Assembly: GCA_038503065.1 (NCBI GenBank)
Contig: JBCAMK010000020.1
Span: 372,001-436,000, forward strand
Length of the DNA: 64,000 bases
Direction of reading: 5' to 3'
Source: Paragyromitra xinjiangensis
Lineage: Eukaryota > Ascomycota > Pezizomycetes > Pezizales > Discinaceae
In this document: in pieces, positions 46,009 to 57,398 of the stretch
Numbering within the stretch: position 1 is the first letter of the stretch
Layout: each line of letters starts with the position of its first letter
Program-made: the position numbers and the translations under genes
Notes under the pieces: generated by a model
Told to the model about the DNA's origin: nothing
Database searches by the model: none
What the model saw: the letters and a program-made list of their open reading frames with translations, nothing else

Positions 46009-48840
46009 ATGCTTCCGCGATCCCGAATGCTCGCGAGGTATTCGACGGTTCCCCGGGGACTCTTGCAGCGACAGTCGCCCCTCCGTCTTCGTGTACCGTC
46101 GTCGAAATGGACGCCTTCTCAGTTGGGTGTTTATGGGGGGTTGGTAGGCAGGAGACTGTATGCTACCGTTAGTAAAGGGTCTGGAGAGGACAATGGCGAT
46201 GACAAAAAGCATGGGACGAAAGAGCAGGAATCGGAACGTCATTCTTCGAAACCGCCTCCGATTTCGGAGTTCAGGCCTGAGAAATGGGATAAAATTCATC
46301 CGGAACATCAGAAGTTGGTTGCGATGGTTGTCCGTGACCCCGAGCAAACGTGGAACGGTTGGTCTGAATCCGAAAGGCGGGCGTTCATGAAAATGCTTGT
46401 TGAAGCCTCGGACAGAGCGGATCAACTGCAACATAGTCCTTGGATACCCAAAAGTATCAAAAACTTGGTTGGTATGTTTGGATTGAGGTTCACTGAAGAC
46501 CAGCACCAACAGAAGAAGGAGGGCCAAGAGCAGGGCAAGGAGGGATCACCTGAAAAGCATAAAGGAGAGGAAGAGGGTGGGAAGCAGGAGCATGGACAGC
46601 AAAAAGGGCAGGAAGGACAAGGAAAGAAGGGCGCTGATGCTGGCAAAGGAGGACCAGGGATAGCATTCGGGTTTTCTGGCCCTGGTGGAAACCGCGAGTT
46701 CAAATTCGATTGGACAAATTTCTTGATTACTTCAATCGTCTCTTACATTGCTTATAGGGCTTTTATGCCTAGCACGGAAGCACGGGAGATTACCTGGCAG
46801 GAATTCCGGAATACATTCTTTGACAAGGGCCTTGTCGAGAAGTTGACCGTTGTCAACCGTAGTCGGGTGAAGGTTAATTTGCATAGAGAGGCTACCGCTC
46901 AGATGTACCCTGACTCACCAGCTGCCAACAACCCATTCTTTTACTACTACTTCAGCATTGGTTCGATAGAAGCCTTTGAGCGAAGACTAGACGATGCCCA
47001 GAAGGAGCTGGGCATCCCTAGTTCTGAGCGGATACCTGTGGCGTACAAGGATGAAATTTCCTGGACCGGCACTGTTCTTTCATTTGCGCCCACTCTTCTT
47101 GTAATAGGCTCGATCTTCTGGCTATCACGCCGTGCGTCTAGTGGCGGTGGACAAAGTGGAATATTCGGAATTGGCAAATCTAGGGCGAAACTCTTTAACC
47201 ACGAAACCGATATCAAAATAAAGTTTAAGGATGTTGCGGGTATGGACGAAGCTAAGGTAGAGATCATGGAGTTCGTTTCGTTCCTGAAACAGCCTGAGCG
47301 TTTCCAGAAGCTCGGAGCTAAGATCCCCCGTGGTGCCATCCTTTCTGGTCCTCCCGGTACCGGTAAGACTCTCTTGGCTAAAGCAACCGCTGGAGAGGCA
47401 CAAGTTCCTTTCTTCTCCGTTTCTGGTTCCGAATTCGTAGAGATGTTCGTTGGTGTTGGTCCATCTCGTGTTCGTGACTTGTTCGCGAAGGCAAGGAAAA
47501 ATGCACCATGTATTATCTTCGTTGACGAAATCGACGCCATCGGAAAGTCACGTGCCAGGGCCAATATTGGAGGCGGTAACGACGAAAGAGAAAGTACTCT
47601 TAATCAGCTGCTAACGGAAATGGACGGTTTCAATACGACGGAGCAGGTGGTTGTGTTGGCGGGTACCAATCGGGCTGATGTTCTTGACAAAGCTTTGATG
47701 AGGCCCGGAAGATTCGATAGGCACATTACTATTGATAGGCCGACTATGGATGGGAGGAAGCAGATCTTTTTGGTCCATTTGAAGAAGATTGTGACTTCAG
47801 AGGATATGGACTATTTGAGTGGACGATTGGCTGCTCTTACTCCTGGGTTCTCAGGAGCTGATATTGCCAACTGTGTTAATGAGGCTGCCCTCATCGGTAT
47901 GCTCAGCTCTATTAGCGAGGACGGTGATGACATGCTAATGTTTCGATAGGTGCACGAGGAAATGCTGATACCGTTGCAATGACCCATTTTGAACAGGCCA
48001 TTGAACGTACCATTGGTGGTCTGGAGAAGAAATCATTGGTCCTTTCACCTGAGGAGAAGAAGACTGTTGCATACCATGAAGTATGACTCACGTTCTAATT
48101 GTGCTATCCCACCCGCTAATCGAAGCTTTAGGCTGGTCACGCTGTTTGTGGTTGGTTCCTGAAATACGCTGATCCTCTCCTCAAAGTCTCCATCATCCCA
48201 CGTGGCCAAGGCGCCCTCGGCTATGCCCAATATCTTCCCCCTGGCGAACAATACCTCATGTCAATGTCGCAACTCATGGATCGCATGGCCATGACTCTCG
48301 GTGGACGTGTTTCTGAGGAACTTCACTTTGACACCGTCACCTCCGGTGCTTCAGACGACTTCAACAAAGTAACTCGGATGGCATCTGCTATGGTGACCAA
48401 ATGGGGAATGAGCAAGGACATCGGGTATGTGTACTACGATGACGATGAGGGACAAAAGCTACAGAAGCCATTCAGTGAGGAGACAGCAAGGAGGATTGAT
48501 CTTGAGGTACGGAGGATTGTGGACGAGGCTTACTTGAAGTGTAAGGAACTATTGACGGAGAAGAAGGAGGCAGTGGGACTGATTGCGGAGGAATTGTTGA
48601 GTAAGGAAGTACTAGGGAGGGAGGATATGATCAGGATTTTGGGGAAGAGGCCGTTTGAGGAGCATAAGGACTTTGAGAAATTCTTCAACAAGGGCCATAC
48701 TTCGGCTCCTCCGTAAGTATTATTTACACCGCAGTATTGATACCATTACTTACAAGAATCCATCGGCTTTTAGACCGTTCCCGGAAGAACGCACTCCTCC
48801 CCCGTCGGTTGAAGATTCCAACAATCCCACACCTCCATAA
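46009..48840 (+). CDS. mitochondrial m-AAA protease subunit (Afg3/Yta12 type)
   Basis: There are four exons: 46009-47896, 47950-48080, 48132-48712 and 48774-48840. The product is 888 aa. An Arg-rich, acid-poor N-terminus ([17 protein letters not shown]) is a mitochondrial presequence. A charged linker precedes TM1 (about 238-254) and TM2 (about 354-374), with the intermembrane-space domain between them. Two membrane spans mark the matrix-facing m-AAA type rather than i-AAA Yme1. The AAA domain has Walker A GPPGTGKT (447-454), Walker B IIFVDEID (502-509) and the second region MRPGRFDRH. The FtsH protease site HEAGH (672-676) is split by intron 2 between HE and AGH. The m-AAA complex degrades misfolded inner-membrane proteins and matures ribosomal protein MrpL32. 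I cannot decide between the Afg3 and Yta12 paralogues. The last intron starts inside the codon before a UAA, so splicing adds about 22 residues. Confidence 0.95.
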
Positions 48841-50207
48841 TCCCACCTGCCTCAAAAGCAAATAACGGAATTCAGAGGCATTGTATTTTTCTACTGGCTA
48901 TTGTTGTATATAAATGTGACATAACTTTTTCTCCCTCTTCGGACGCCGCCGCCACCTCGGCATTTAACCAAGCACCACTCAATTCTTTCTTCACTTCACT
49001 CTTTTTTCTCCTTTTTTCTTCAATCTGGGGCTATTACTGTTACTTGTGACGTGTGTGGGTGTTTTTTTAGACGGGAGCGGTCCAGAATATTAAAAAAATA
49101 TGGAAAGAAGCTCGGGAGGTAGGTTTGGGGGCAACTGGAAAATATAGTATGGCAATAGAAAAAAGGAAGTGGATTGTTAAATAGTATTGTTCATGGGATT
49201 TTAGCTTGGTCGAGGCAGTGAGTGAAGTATGAACCTGGTGATCGTGGCGAGTGATTATTTGTGATTGGAACCTTGAGCCAAATGAGTGGGCTAGTTTCCT
49301 GAAGTCGTGGGACACCAAACCCAAACCATACTTAAACTCGCTTTATCGTATACCTTCGTCACCACTACTGAGAACAAAAAGCGGCAGGGAGAGGTCCCAA
49401 GTTAGTTCTTGGAAGTATTCTCGGAAGGATTCGATATTTGCAGCGCGCAGGTAACATTCCCTCAAGACGGACCAGGAGACCCAACAGTGCACTAGCCTAG
49501 AAGTTCTTTAACTCCAAGTGTCATTCAGCCACATTCTTGGCTAATAGTTTACGATCTCCGATCTAGTTGCACAGCCTGCACTGACTTATGCGGATCGAGA
49601 AGGCGAATATGGAGCACTCCTCAAGCATGACGAGACTACATGTAGTTTCCCACGAGCCGGTTATGTTCAAGAAATGACTGAAAGTTCCTAGTGATCCAGT
49701 ACCATACTAATACCGATAAAGGAGTCTATAAACTATTTCACAACTTGCTCAAAAACGAAATTTTGTTCGCTAAGCCTATTGAATGGTATGCATACCACGT
49801 CAGCCAGACTCGCCGTCCATGCTAGTGAGATGGAGATGTTCGCACTTTGTTGATCAGATAGAGCCGTCCTTGGCCCCAAGCCTTCCTTGGCCCCAAGCCT
49901 ACAGAGACTTCTCATGGGTACGAGAGGGATCCATCCATCATTTCTACGACTCGCCAGGTCCTCCCTTATTTAGTTTAGGCATGGGACCTCATGAGTAAAA
50001 GGCTACTGCCAAGATCATCACAATTGCATGCAAGCCTCAGCTGACGTCAGATACGACTACGGGAGCGTACAGACCAACCATCCAAGACGAAGTAGTATCC
50101 AGCTACCAAGTTTTCCCATAAGCTCATCACATAGATTACGTATTTAGTATTAATATAATGCCCCCTTCCCAACCCAACCGTCTAAACCCCCATCCCACTT
50201 TATGCCC
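48841..50207. other. convergent intergenic region
   Basis: No gene is supported between the protease and ARV1 3' ends. TACATGTA lies at 49637-49644. A perfect 16-bp direct tandem (CCTTGGCCCCAAGCCT, 1-bp spacer) lies at 49868-49900. Confidence 0.5.
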
Positions 50208-51192
50208 CTATTTCCCTAATCCTAATCTCCCCACCCATTCCTCCACTCCAATAACCCCCCATCTATGCTGTTCCCCTAACAGCCCCGTCCAGCTCAGTAT
50301 CCCCTGACTTGCAGCAGCCCTCACTACTGCCCCTGCTCCCGCCAGTCCTGCAGCTCGGAAATAATCTACCCCTAGTAATATCCTCAGTGCTTCAACGTTG
50401 TTTGCGACTACCGCCCACCCTACACTCTTTGCCGCCGCAGGAACATCGTAGACCCAAATCACCATTAAAATTGGGAAGAGTTTTGTGCATGAAGAGACTA
50501 GAAGCGCAGTGGACACGCTATTTGGACAGTTGAAGCCGAGAAGGAAACGGGAAAGGAGACGGATGGTTAGGTGGAAGAGAAACGACTCGGTTAAGCATAA
50601 GAGGACTGTAGACTGTTAGTAAGTTGGTCAAGAAAACGGGAGACGAGACGTACGGAAGAAAAGGTATTGGACGACAATAGGCTGGCGCGTTAAAATACCA
50701 AAAGCACCGAAAGGGTCTGCGGGGATCTCCTTTTCGATGCGCGCCCAGGTGAGATAAACATCAAACAGAAGCAGTAGTATCCCTAATCGGACTATTGAGG
50801 GCTTTCAGACCATTAGCAAGTGGAAGGTAATCCAGGGTGACGTGTGGGGGCTACCTCGAACTTGTCATCCTCTCGCCCTAACCGATTAAACAACAAATGT
50901 CTATAAACCTTCATCTCAAATCAGTCCTCCCACCTTCCAACCCTCGTCTAATGGCAAAAAATACCTGTGGCTTTATTAGAACCAAATCAATAAACAACAC
51001 CACGAAATCGTGTTCGACGTACTTGTCCGCGAAGCTCTTGCACCGCGGACACTGTGTGAGCCGCACACCACGACCCAACGACCGGTCATCGGCGGAGGAA
51101 TAGGCGGTATACAACGACTGTACGGGATACGAGCATTCGATGCAGATATATAGGTTCTTTGGAGGCGTTGAGGAAGGCGTAGTCGTTGACAT
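50208..51192 (-). CDS. ARV1: Arv1 sterol/lipid homeostasis protein of the ER
   Basis: There are four exons: 51192-50965, 50908-50855, 50801-50654 and 50605-50208. The product is 275 aa. The N-terminal Arv1 homology domain carries a zinc-ribbon-like pair CIEC (17-20) and CPRC (48-51) within YICIECSYPVQSLY. The hallmark DKYVEHDFVVLFIDLVLIKPQVYRHLLFNRL spans the exon 1/2 junction. Later exons supply hydrophobic membrane segments (RLGILLLLFDVYLTWARIE and YLFFLLCLTESFLFHLTIRL). The C-terminal segment VVANNVEALRILLGVDYFRAAGLAG is also membrane-associated. Yeast Arv1 affects intracellular sterol distribution, sphingolipid metabolism and early GPI-anchor synthesis at the ER. All joins keep phase. The ATG at 51192 follows the family pattern of a short Ser/Thr/Pro lead before the zinc ribbon. 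Confidence 0.93.
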
Positions 51193-54100
51193 TTTCGTGG
51201 GTTTGGCGCAGAAGAGGTGTGGTTGGAATAAAGTTACGGCAATAGCCGTAAGGGGCGAGTCTAGCGCCAAGGCTTTCGGATACGAGCCGAATAGCAGGGG
51301 TTAGAGCCTGGCTGATAACCGTTGAGATCCTGCGGATTTGAAGGGCCAATTCTTGTCCTCCGATTGTCTCAAAATCTAAACTGGGGGTGGAGATTTTTCT
51401 TGGGAAGGCTATGGCTCATATTTTATCGAGTGATGGTTCATGATGATGGCCACAAACAGTGCACCCCAGACTTGCTTCAAATACCTGCTTCATAGTTAAA
51501 ATCGCAGCCCCAGAAAGCAAGGCCTCCATAAAATCGACCGCCTCGCGGAAATACTTGACACCAACACAAAGATCCAACATCCCCAAACCCGTAGTTAACA
51601 TACCTCATCTCTAATCAATGCTCTAGTACAACAGAACCACCATCTCACGGTAGCTTGGCAAGCTCGTAAGAACAGCAGTGTGTTCTCGAATTCCTAAATA
51701 CAAGCTGGTAGTTACAGTCAGAGGTTTACTCGTAGCTAAGAGATATTTTCAATGATGAGGATAGATACCGATAGGGTAATTTTTCAAGATACCTAGCCTA
51801 GCGGGAGGGCCAGCTTAGATCTGTCCGTTCACAGCCGTGTAAACGAGTGACTTATTGTGACCGATAAGCACAAAAAAATTGCCCATAAGACCGTAGAAGT
51901 AGTTCGGTGGTGACAGCTCGCAAAAAAGCTTTTTCTCAGGCAGTTGCTCTCTTATTTAACTGTAGACTGAAGGTTATCTGGTCCGGTGACCTTTTTATCG
52001 CGGGCATGTACGGATAGGTAGAGAAAATAGAACCAAAAGAAGGAAAATGAAGGCTCATGGGAGCAGTTAGCTCCAAGCTCCAAGTCTATTGTCTTACCTA
52101 TACCTATTCCTACTGTAGGCATGCGGAGTAGTATACTGTACGGAATTATCTGAGACAGCCCTAGGAGATGGACGATGGACATGTTGCTCGGTCGAAGTTT
52201 TTCAGTGTTGGGATGCATCATTTGCAATTAGCATCGTAAATATGTTCGGTTCTTGGTTAATAATTTCATCAAGAAACCCATCTACATCGATAAAGTGCTA
52301 GAACACAGCTTCCACAGTACAAACAGAACGACAGAATACCAGATACTCCAGGGGGTTGTGAAGACAATCACCGATAGCTGCTACATCTACCGAAGCTTCG
52401 AAGCTAACACTAATTACGAAAGAAGAGATAATACAAATAGCAAGCACCTAACAGGAAACTCAACAGCAAGTTATGGATGGTACTTCGTATACCTACTTCA
52501 AAGTTCACTTTAATTCCTACAGTACAGAATCAAGTGCCGGGGTGCCTATCCACCCTAAACTATCCACACGTTTCTTTACACAGACGACACGAACAGGACC
52601 CAGTATTACAGTACTTCCATCCACTAAGTGACCGGTAGTCACTCATCCGATAGACCCCCGAATCCAGCACAAACCATGAGAACGAGGACCATAAATACCG
52701 AAGGAGCAAAGTACATATATACCTGAACCTATTGGCCACAAGTGCCATGAGAAATAATCCCCAAGATGGGTAGGAGACTGGAGATGGTTTGTCGTTCTAT
52801 CCCCTAAAATTCCCATTGTATACGAAGCACGCCTAAGTTGACTCAACGAGCCTAGAAGAATAACACTTAGCACCTCAGATCCTAGCAAAGAAAAAAAAAC
52901 TTGAAACAAATGCTAAAAAACAAAGGCCAGCTTACAAACCCAACTCCCGCCACGGAAGCATTGGATGCCACAAGTGAAAAACAAGACACAAAACTACTGC
53001 ATATACCAATAGTCAGCGAACAATCTATGTCAAAGCCAAATACAGACTCTTAAGAGGATACTCACGGATGCAGCGGCCGCTCGGAACACACGCGTTCCAT
53101 GAGGACCTATTTCAATCAGACTCTATCAAGCACATTTATCGAGATAAAACCTAGGAGTTGATGAGAAAGATGTCTTACACGTCAACTTATTCTCCGCACA
53201 GGGCAGGAAACAACATTAGTTTCCCCCGCAGAGTTGTCTCGGAGCTCTACAAAAATCCGAGGGAAACACCAAAGGTTGGTGAAGGAAAACCTCGAGGCCC
53301 CTAATGGGGTGGGAGGGGCCTCAAGGCCTAGAGAGGAAGAGAAACGATGACGAAGAGATGGAGAGAGAAGAGGAAGGAGACAGCTTTATACGACAGCCCC
53401 CAATTTTCCCTCTTCCTAGATCCTTCATCGCCATGGCGATGCAGAAATTTCATTGTTATAATCCCCGCAGAGATTCTCAAACAAGGCGGGCGCACCCATA
53501 CCTATCTCTCGGCAATGACTACGCTCCAAGCTGCCCACGGCAACAATCTCCAAGAGGGGACACACAATTCCTAGTAAGCTGAATGTACTTGATGAAATAA
53601 ATATATATAAGAAGAGAAGAAAAAAATAACAATACACTACCCAATAAAGAACCGAACCGAACCGAACCTTCAAGTCATTCTGATCACAAACTGTCACTCG
53701 AAACAAAACCATGCAAAAGCAAAACACAAAGTAAAAGAAAACATCCATTTCACAAAGCCAGATATCACATTCACACCGTCTCCCTCTATGTAGACCCCAA
53801 GCACTATCAATAATTGACAATTTCCCAACTTTTTTCTGTTCCAAAAAGCACACGCCCGCCAGAGTGCAATGTTGAAAAGAAAAATCAAAAAGACCATGAG
53901 TAAGAAGGATAACGAGATAAAACATGCGCGCGCCCCCTACAAGAATGATAGAATATTTGGAAAAGAAATAGTAGCAAAAAGAGAAGAAAATAAATGATAC
54001 CGGAAGGAGGTGGATGAAATTACACAAAGCAGCAGGCAGAAGAAAAAACAGAAATAAGACAAATGACATTAACCCAGCCCTGACTTCACCCAGTGCGCCG

Positions 54101-54224
54101 CCAGCCCAACCGCTTCTTCAATCCACTCACATCACCCCAGCCCTATCTCCTGACCAAGATACCGCGAATCACCTAGAAGCAAGCAACTCCGAAACTCCCT
54201 GATGAAACTCATGTTTCAGAACAC
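51193..54224. other. intergenic desert, AT-rich
   Basis: No gene is supported over 3 kb. Several 60-90-codon frames lack motifs. The part from 53.4 to 54.2 kb is A-rich on the plus strand and is probably the 3' UTR of the TPR/J gene. A 214-codon minus-strand frame there (54069-53425) is Phe/Leu/Cys-rich through base composition alone. Confidence 0.5.
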
Positions 54225-56033
54225 CTAGAAGGAGAAACCGCCCGGGAAATTTTGAGCACCTCCTCGCCGCCTGTTACCGCCTGGGAATCCGCCTGGCGCA
54301 CCACCACTAAAATGGAAGCCACCACCACCACCACCCATGCCTCCCATCATGTTGAATAGGACATCTAGAACATAAACACATTAGTTGATCTATTACTAAG
54401 GCTACAAGGGAAAAAGCTAACTTACTCGGATCGATACCGCCCATTCCTCCCATTCCTCCCATTCCGCCACCACCAAACATGTCTTCTGGATCTTGAAGAT
54501 CTACACCAGAGTCGTATCTCTCCTTCTTCTGAGGGTCTGAAAGTGTCTCATAGGCTTCTCCAACATCTGCAAGCAATTGATTAGTTCGCCGTAAACCCAA
54601 ACTGGTATCACGTGACGAGAAGCTTACCTTTGAACTTCTCCGCGGCATCCGGGTTGTCTGGGTTCTTGTCCGGATGATGCAGGATGGCCATTTTCCTGTA
54701 AGCCTTCTTGATGTCTGCTTCAGTGGCGTCCTTCTCCACACCCAGAATCTTGTAGTAGTCCTTCCTCTTGCTCTTCTTCAGTTCTAATTCCGCTTCCCTG
54801 ATATCCTTTCGGATGCTGCTGTCTCCTGGATTGGCCTCGGCGACATTCTTGAGTTCGCGGACGGCCTCTTCCCAGTTGCCAAGCTGGCCGTGAGCCTTCG
54901 CGCGTGTTCGGCGAGCCTTAACATAGGTGTTGTCGAGCTTCAGGGCTTCATCACAGTCGGCAATGGCTTCATGCCACAATTTGAGCTTGAGAAAATGATG
55001 TTAGCCATCCACCCATAAGAGTGAGTGAGGGAAGCAATACCTTGCTGTGAGTAGCAGCACGGTTCTGGTACAACTTGGAATTAGTTCCCTTATTATCCGG
55101 ATCCACTGCCAGAGCTTCAGAGTAGAGCTCTTTAGCGAGTTTATAATCGCCCTTCTTGAACGCCTCATTACCGGCTTCCTTTTTCTTCTCCAATTCCCTC
55201 GCTCGTTTCAAGTATATCCTCGCCTGCTTCATATCCGGGTCGCACCGCAGAGCCTCCTGGAAATGTGCAGCTGCCTTCGGGTTCTCACCCTGGGCGTACA
55301 AGATACGTCCCCTAAGCACCAGCGCATCAGGATCCTGCGCATTCTGGCGCAGAAGAGACATGGCGACATTTTGCGCCTCACCGAGCGAATTCTGTGTTCC
55401 CATTCTCAAGTTCGCTTCCCCACGGAGGATCTTCCACTTCTTCGGTGGTTCAACACCCATCCCTAATCCTGATTCTGCTCGGTCGAGAGCAAACAATGTC
55501 ATGGATCCGCCAGTGCCAGCTTCCACCGATTGCTCGGCGCTCTTGAGGTGTTGCAACATCTGCTGCGCGGGAACCCTATCCCTATTACTCGCGGGGGGAT
55601 TCATTCGATCGTAGGTCTCAAGGGCGTCTGCAGGTTTCCCCAGGGCAACTTGGATCCTCGCCATTCGAAGCAAAGTCTTCGGGTTATCGGGTTGGTAGCG
55701 ATCAGCGAGTATGCAGTCATCAAGGGCAAGCTTGAACTTGCCAGCAGACATGTACGCTGCAGCTCTGTTGGAAAGGAAAGTGGCATTTTCGGGCTCGCAC
55801 TCGATGGCCTTGGTGTACTGCTCGATGGCCTTGATGTATTCCTTCTGTTTAAAGAATTTGTTGCCAGCTTGCTTGTAGGCTTCGCCGTCGAGTTCGACCT
55901 TAGGGGGATCGGGGGGCAGGGTGTGAGTGCCATTTATTCCGTTTGTGGTCGGCCTGGGGGTTTCTGCTGGTGGTTGTACTCCTCCAGCGGGAGGTGGCAC
56001 GGGGGGCGCAGAGTCAATATCCATGGAAGACAT
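54225..56033 (-). CDS. TPR and J-domain Hsp70/Hsp90 co-chaperone (DNAJC7-like)
   Basis: There are four exons: 56033-55041, 54985-54628, 54566-54426 and 54364-54225. The product is 543 aa. A Pro-rich start is followed by about seven to nine tetratricopeptide repeats (for example [69 protein letters not shown] and [18 protein letters not shown]). A J-domain then begins at [20 protein letters not shown] with its HPD tripeptide at residues 435-437, and continues [20 protein letters not shown]. The tail is Gly/Met/Phe-rich (GGMGGMGG.., [12 protein letters not shown]). This order, TPR then J, is that of DNAJC7 (Tpr2), a cytosolic protein that bridges Hsp70 and Hsp90. There is no signal peptide, so it is not the ER-lumenal P58IPK. 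The leader upstream is strongly purine-rich on the plus strand. Confidence 0.93.
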
Positions 56034-57398
56034 GGCTGGGCTTTACTTCTTATTTTGTTTTTCTTGCTTCTGTTTCCTTCTTGTTTCGGGACTAGTCACG
56101 AGACGTTGAAAGTAGGCCGTGGGGCAGATAACACGGTAGCCAGAAAAGACAGTTCGAACTTTTTGCAAGGAATTCCCAAGAAAAAGAAGGAAGAAGCGAG
56201 CGAAGAGAAGGAAGGAGAAGGAGAAATAGACGGAGAAGAAAGGAAAAAAGAAAACCCGGTGCCTTGTCGGAGGAGGGTTGGGTGTATTTCAGACGGTAGC
56301 GAGACGACGACGACGACCGAAACAACAGAGGAGGGGTCTGGCTGGACAAACAAGCGTGAACGAAACTTGATAGCGAGCAGACGCGGGGAAGAGCAGAGCA
56401 GCACAGCACAGAACAGCACAACACAGCAGCGAACAGCAACAGTAAGAATGAGGGGGAGAAAGCGGAGTGGAAGAGAAGGGACGCGAGTGAACGGGAACGG
56501 GAGTAAAAAAAAAAAAAGAGTGGAGCAAAAGGCCCAGCAACGAAGGCAGCAGAAGAAAAAGAGGCTTTCAGCGGCTTTAGTTGTTGGAACCCGCAGGAAA
56601 AACGCCCGGATCGTCGAATGTTCTAGCAACATTTCCACTGAAACCCCCCCAAGAAACGAGCTGAGCCTTACCACCAAAGCCTCAACCCAACTCAACTCAA
56701 CTACCTAAACCTTCCTGAAACTCTCCCTTCTCCCCCAAAAACACAATTCCATGCTGATTCACTCATTGAACTAAATGCGCTTCACGGCTAACCAATCTTT
56801 TCGTCCTTTATTCGCTCCTAGTCTAGGGGGAAAAAAAATTAAGTGGTAGGAAATAGATAGTGTAGGAATCATTCCAAAGACCCATCCAGGCCAGAAAAAA
56901 GAAAAGAAAAATCAACCAAACTATTGAAACACAATCGGGCAAGGGAATAAACAATTAAGGAAATAAAGGGAAGAAAATAACACACACATCCACAGATGTT
57001 TAAAAGGAAAGAAAAAAAATAAACAATGAAAAGAAATGAAGAAAAGGAATCAAAATAATCAAAACACCCCGAAACCCCACCAATGACCTTAACCCTGACC
57101 CTGGAGATTCTTTTGCCCCAAAATAATGATCGACGAAAACAGATGGAAAACACAAATAAACATAAGACGTAAAAAAAAAGAAAACATTTTTCTAACCAGC
57201 AGACCGCTCATAAAGAAATGTCCGTGAAATGCAAGAAGAGATAAGTTTTTTTCTGAAAGCCGGCTTTCGCAAAGTATGAAGCGAAAAAAAAGGCTCTGCT
57301 GACTGAAACTCCATCTCGATAGGGTTGAAACAGTAGGAAACAGTCGTAAATGCGTAAGATTTCCCCTAGAACAGACAAAAGGAAGAAAAGTACCGGTT
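56034..57398. other. promoter of the TPR/J gene and 3' flank of the Rua1-domain gene
   Basis: A purine-rich block (56150-56560, pyrimidine-rich on the gene strand) is the likely leader of the TPR/J gene. Long open frames in it on both strands follow from composition. 56.7-57.4 kb is A-rich 3' UTR-like sequence. Confidence 0.5.

Noticed and set aside
46003..46527. 174-codon minus-strand frame
   Set aside because: It is antisense to the presequence and N-terminal part of the m-AAA protease and has no motif.
51416..51601. 61-codon minus-strand frame with GVKYFREAVDF, vaguely like GVDYFRAAGLAG in ARV1
   Set aside because: The resemblance covers only about ten residues, with no phase-compatible exon. 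It could be a relic of duplication but is too weak to call.
53425..54069. 214-codon minus-strand frame with many hydrophobic residues
   Set aside because: The Phe/Leu/Cys richness comes from a T-rich strand downstream of the TPR/J gene stop. There are no motifs, and it is consistent with 3' UTR.
55530..56708. 392-codon plus-strand frame
   Set aside because: It overlaps well-supported minus-strand TPR exons and the purine-rich leader; it is a shadow of composition.
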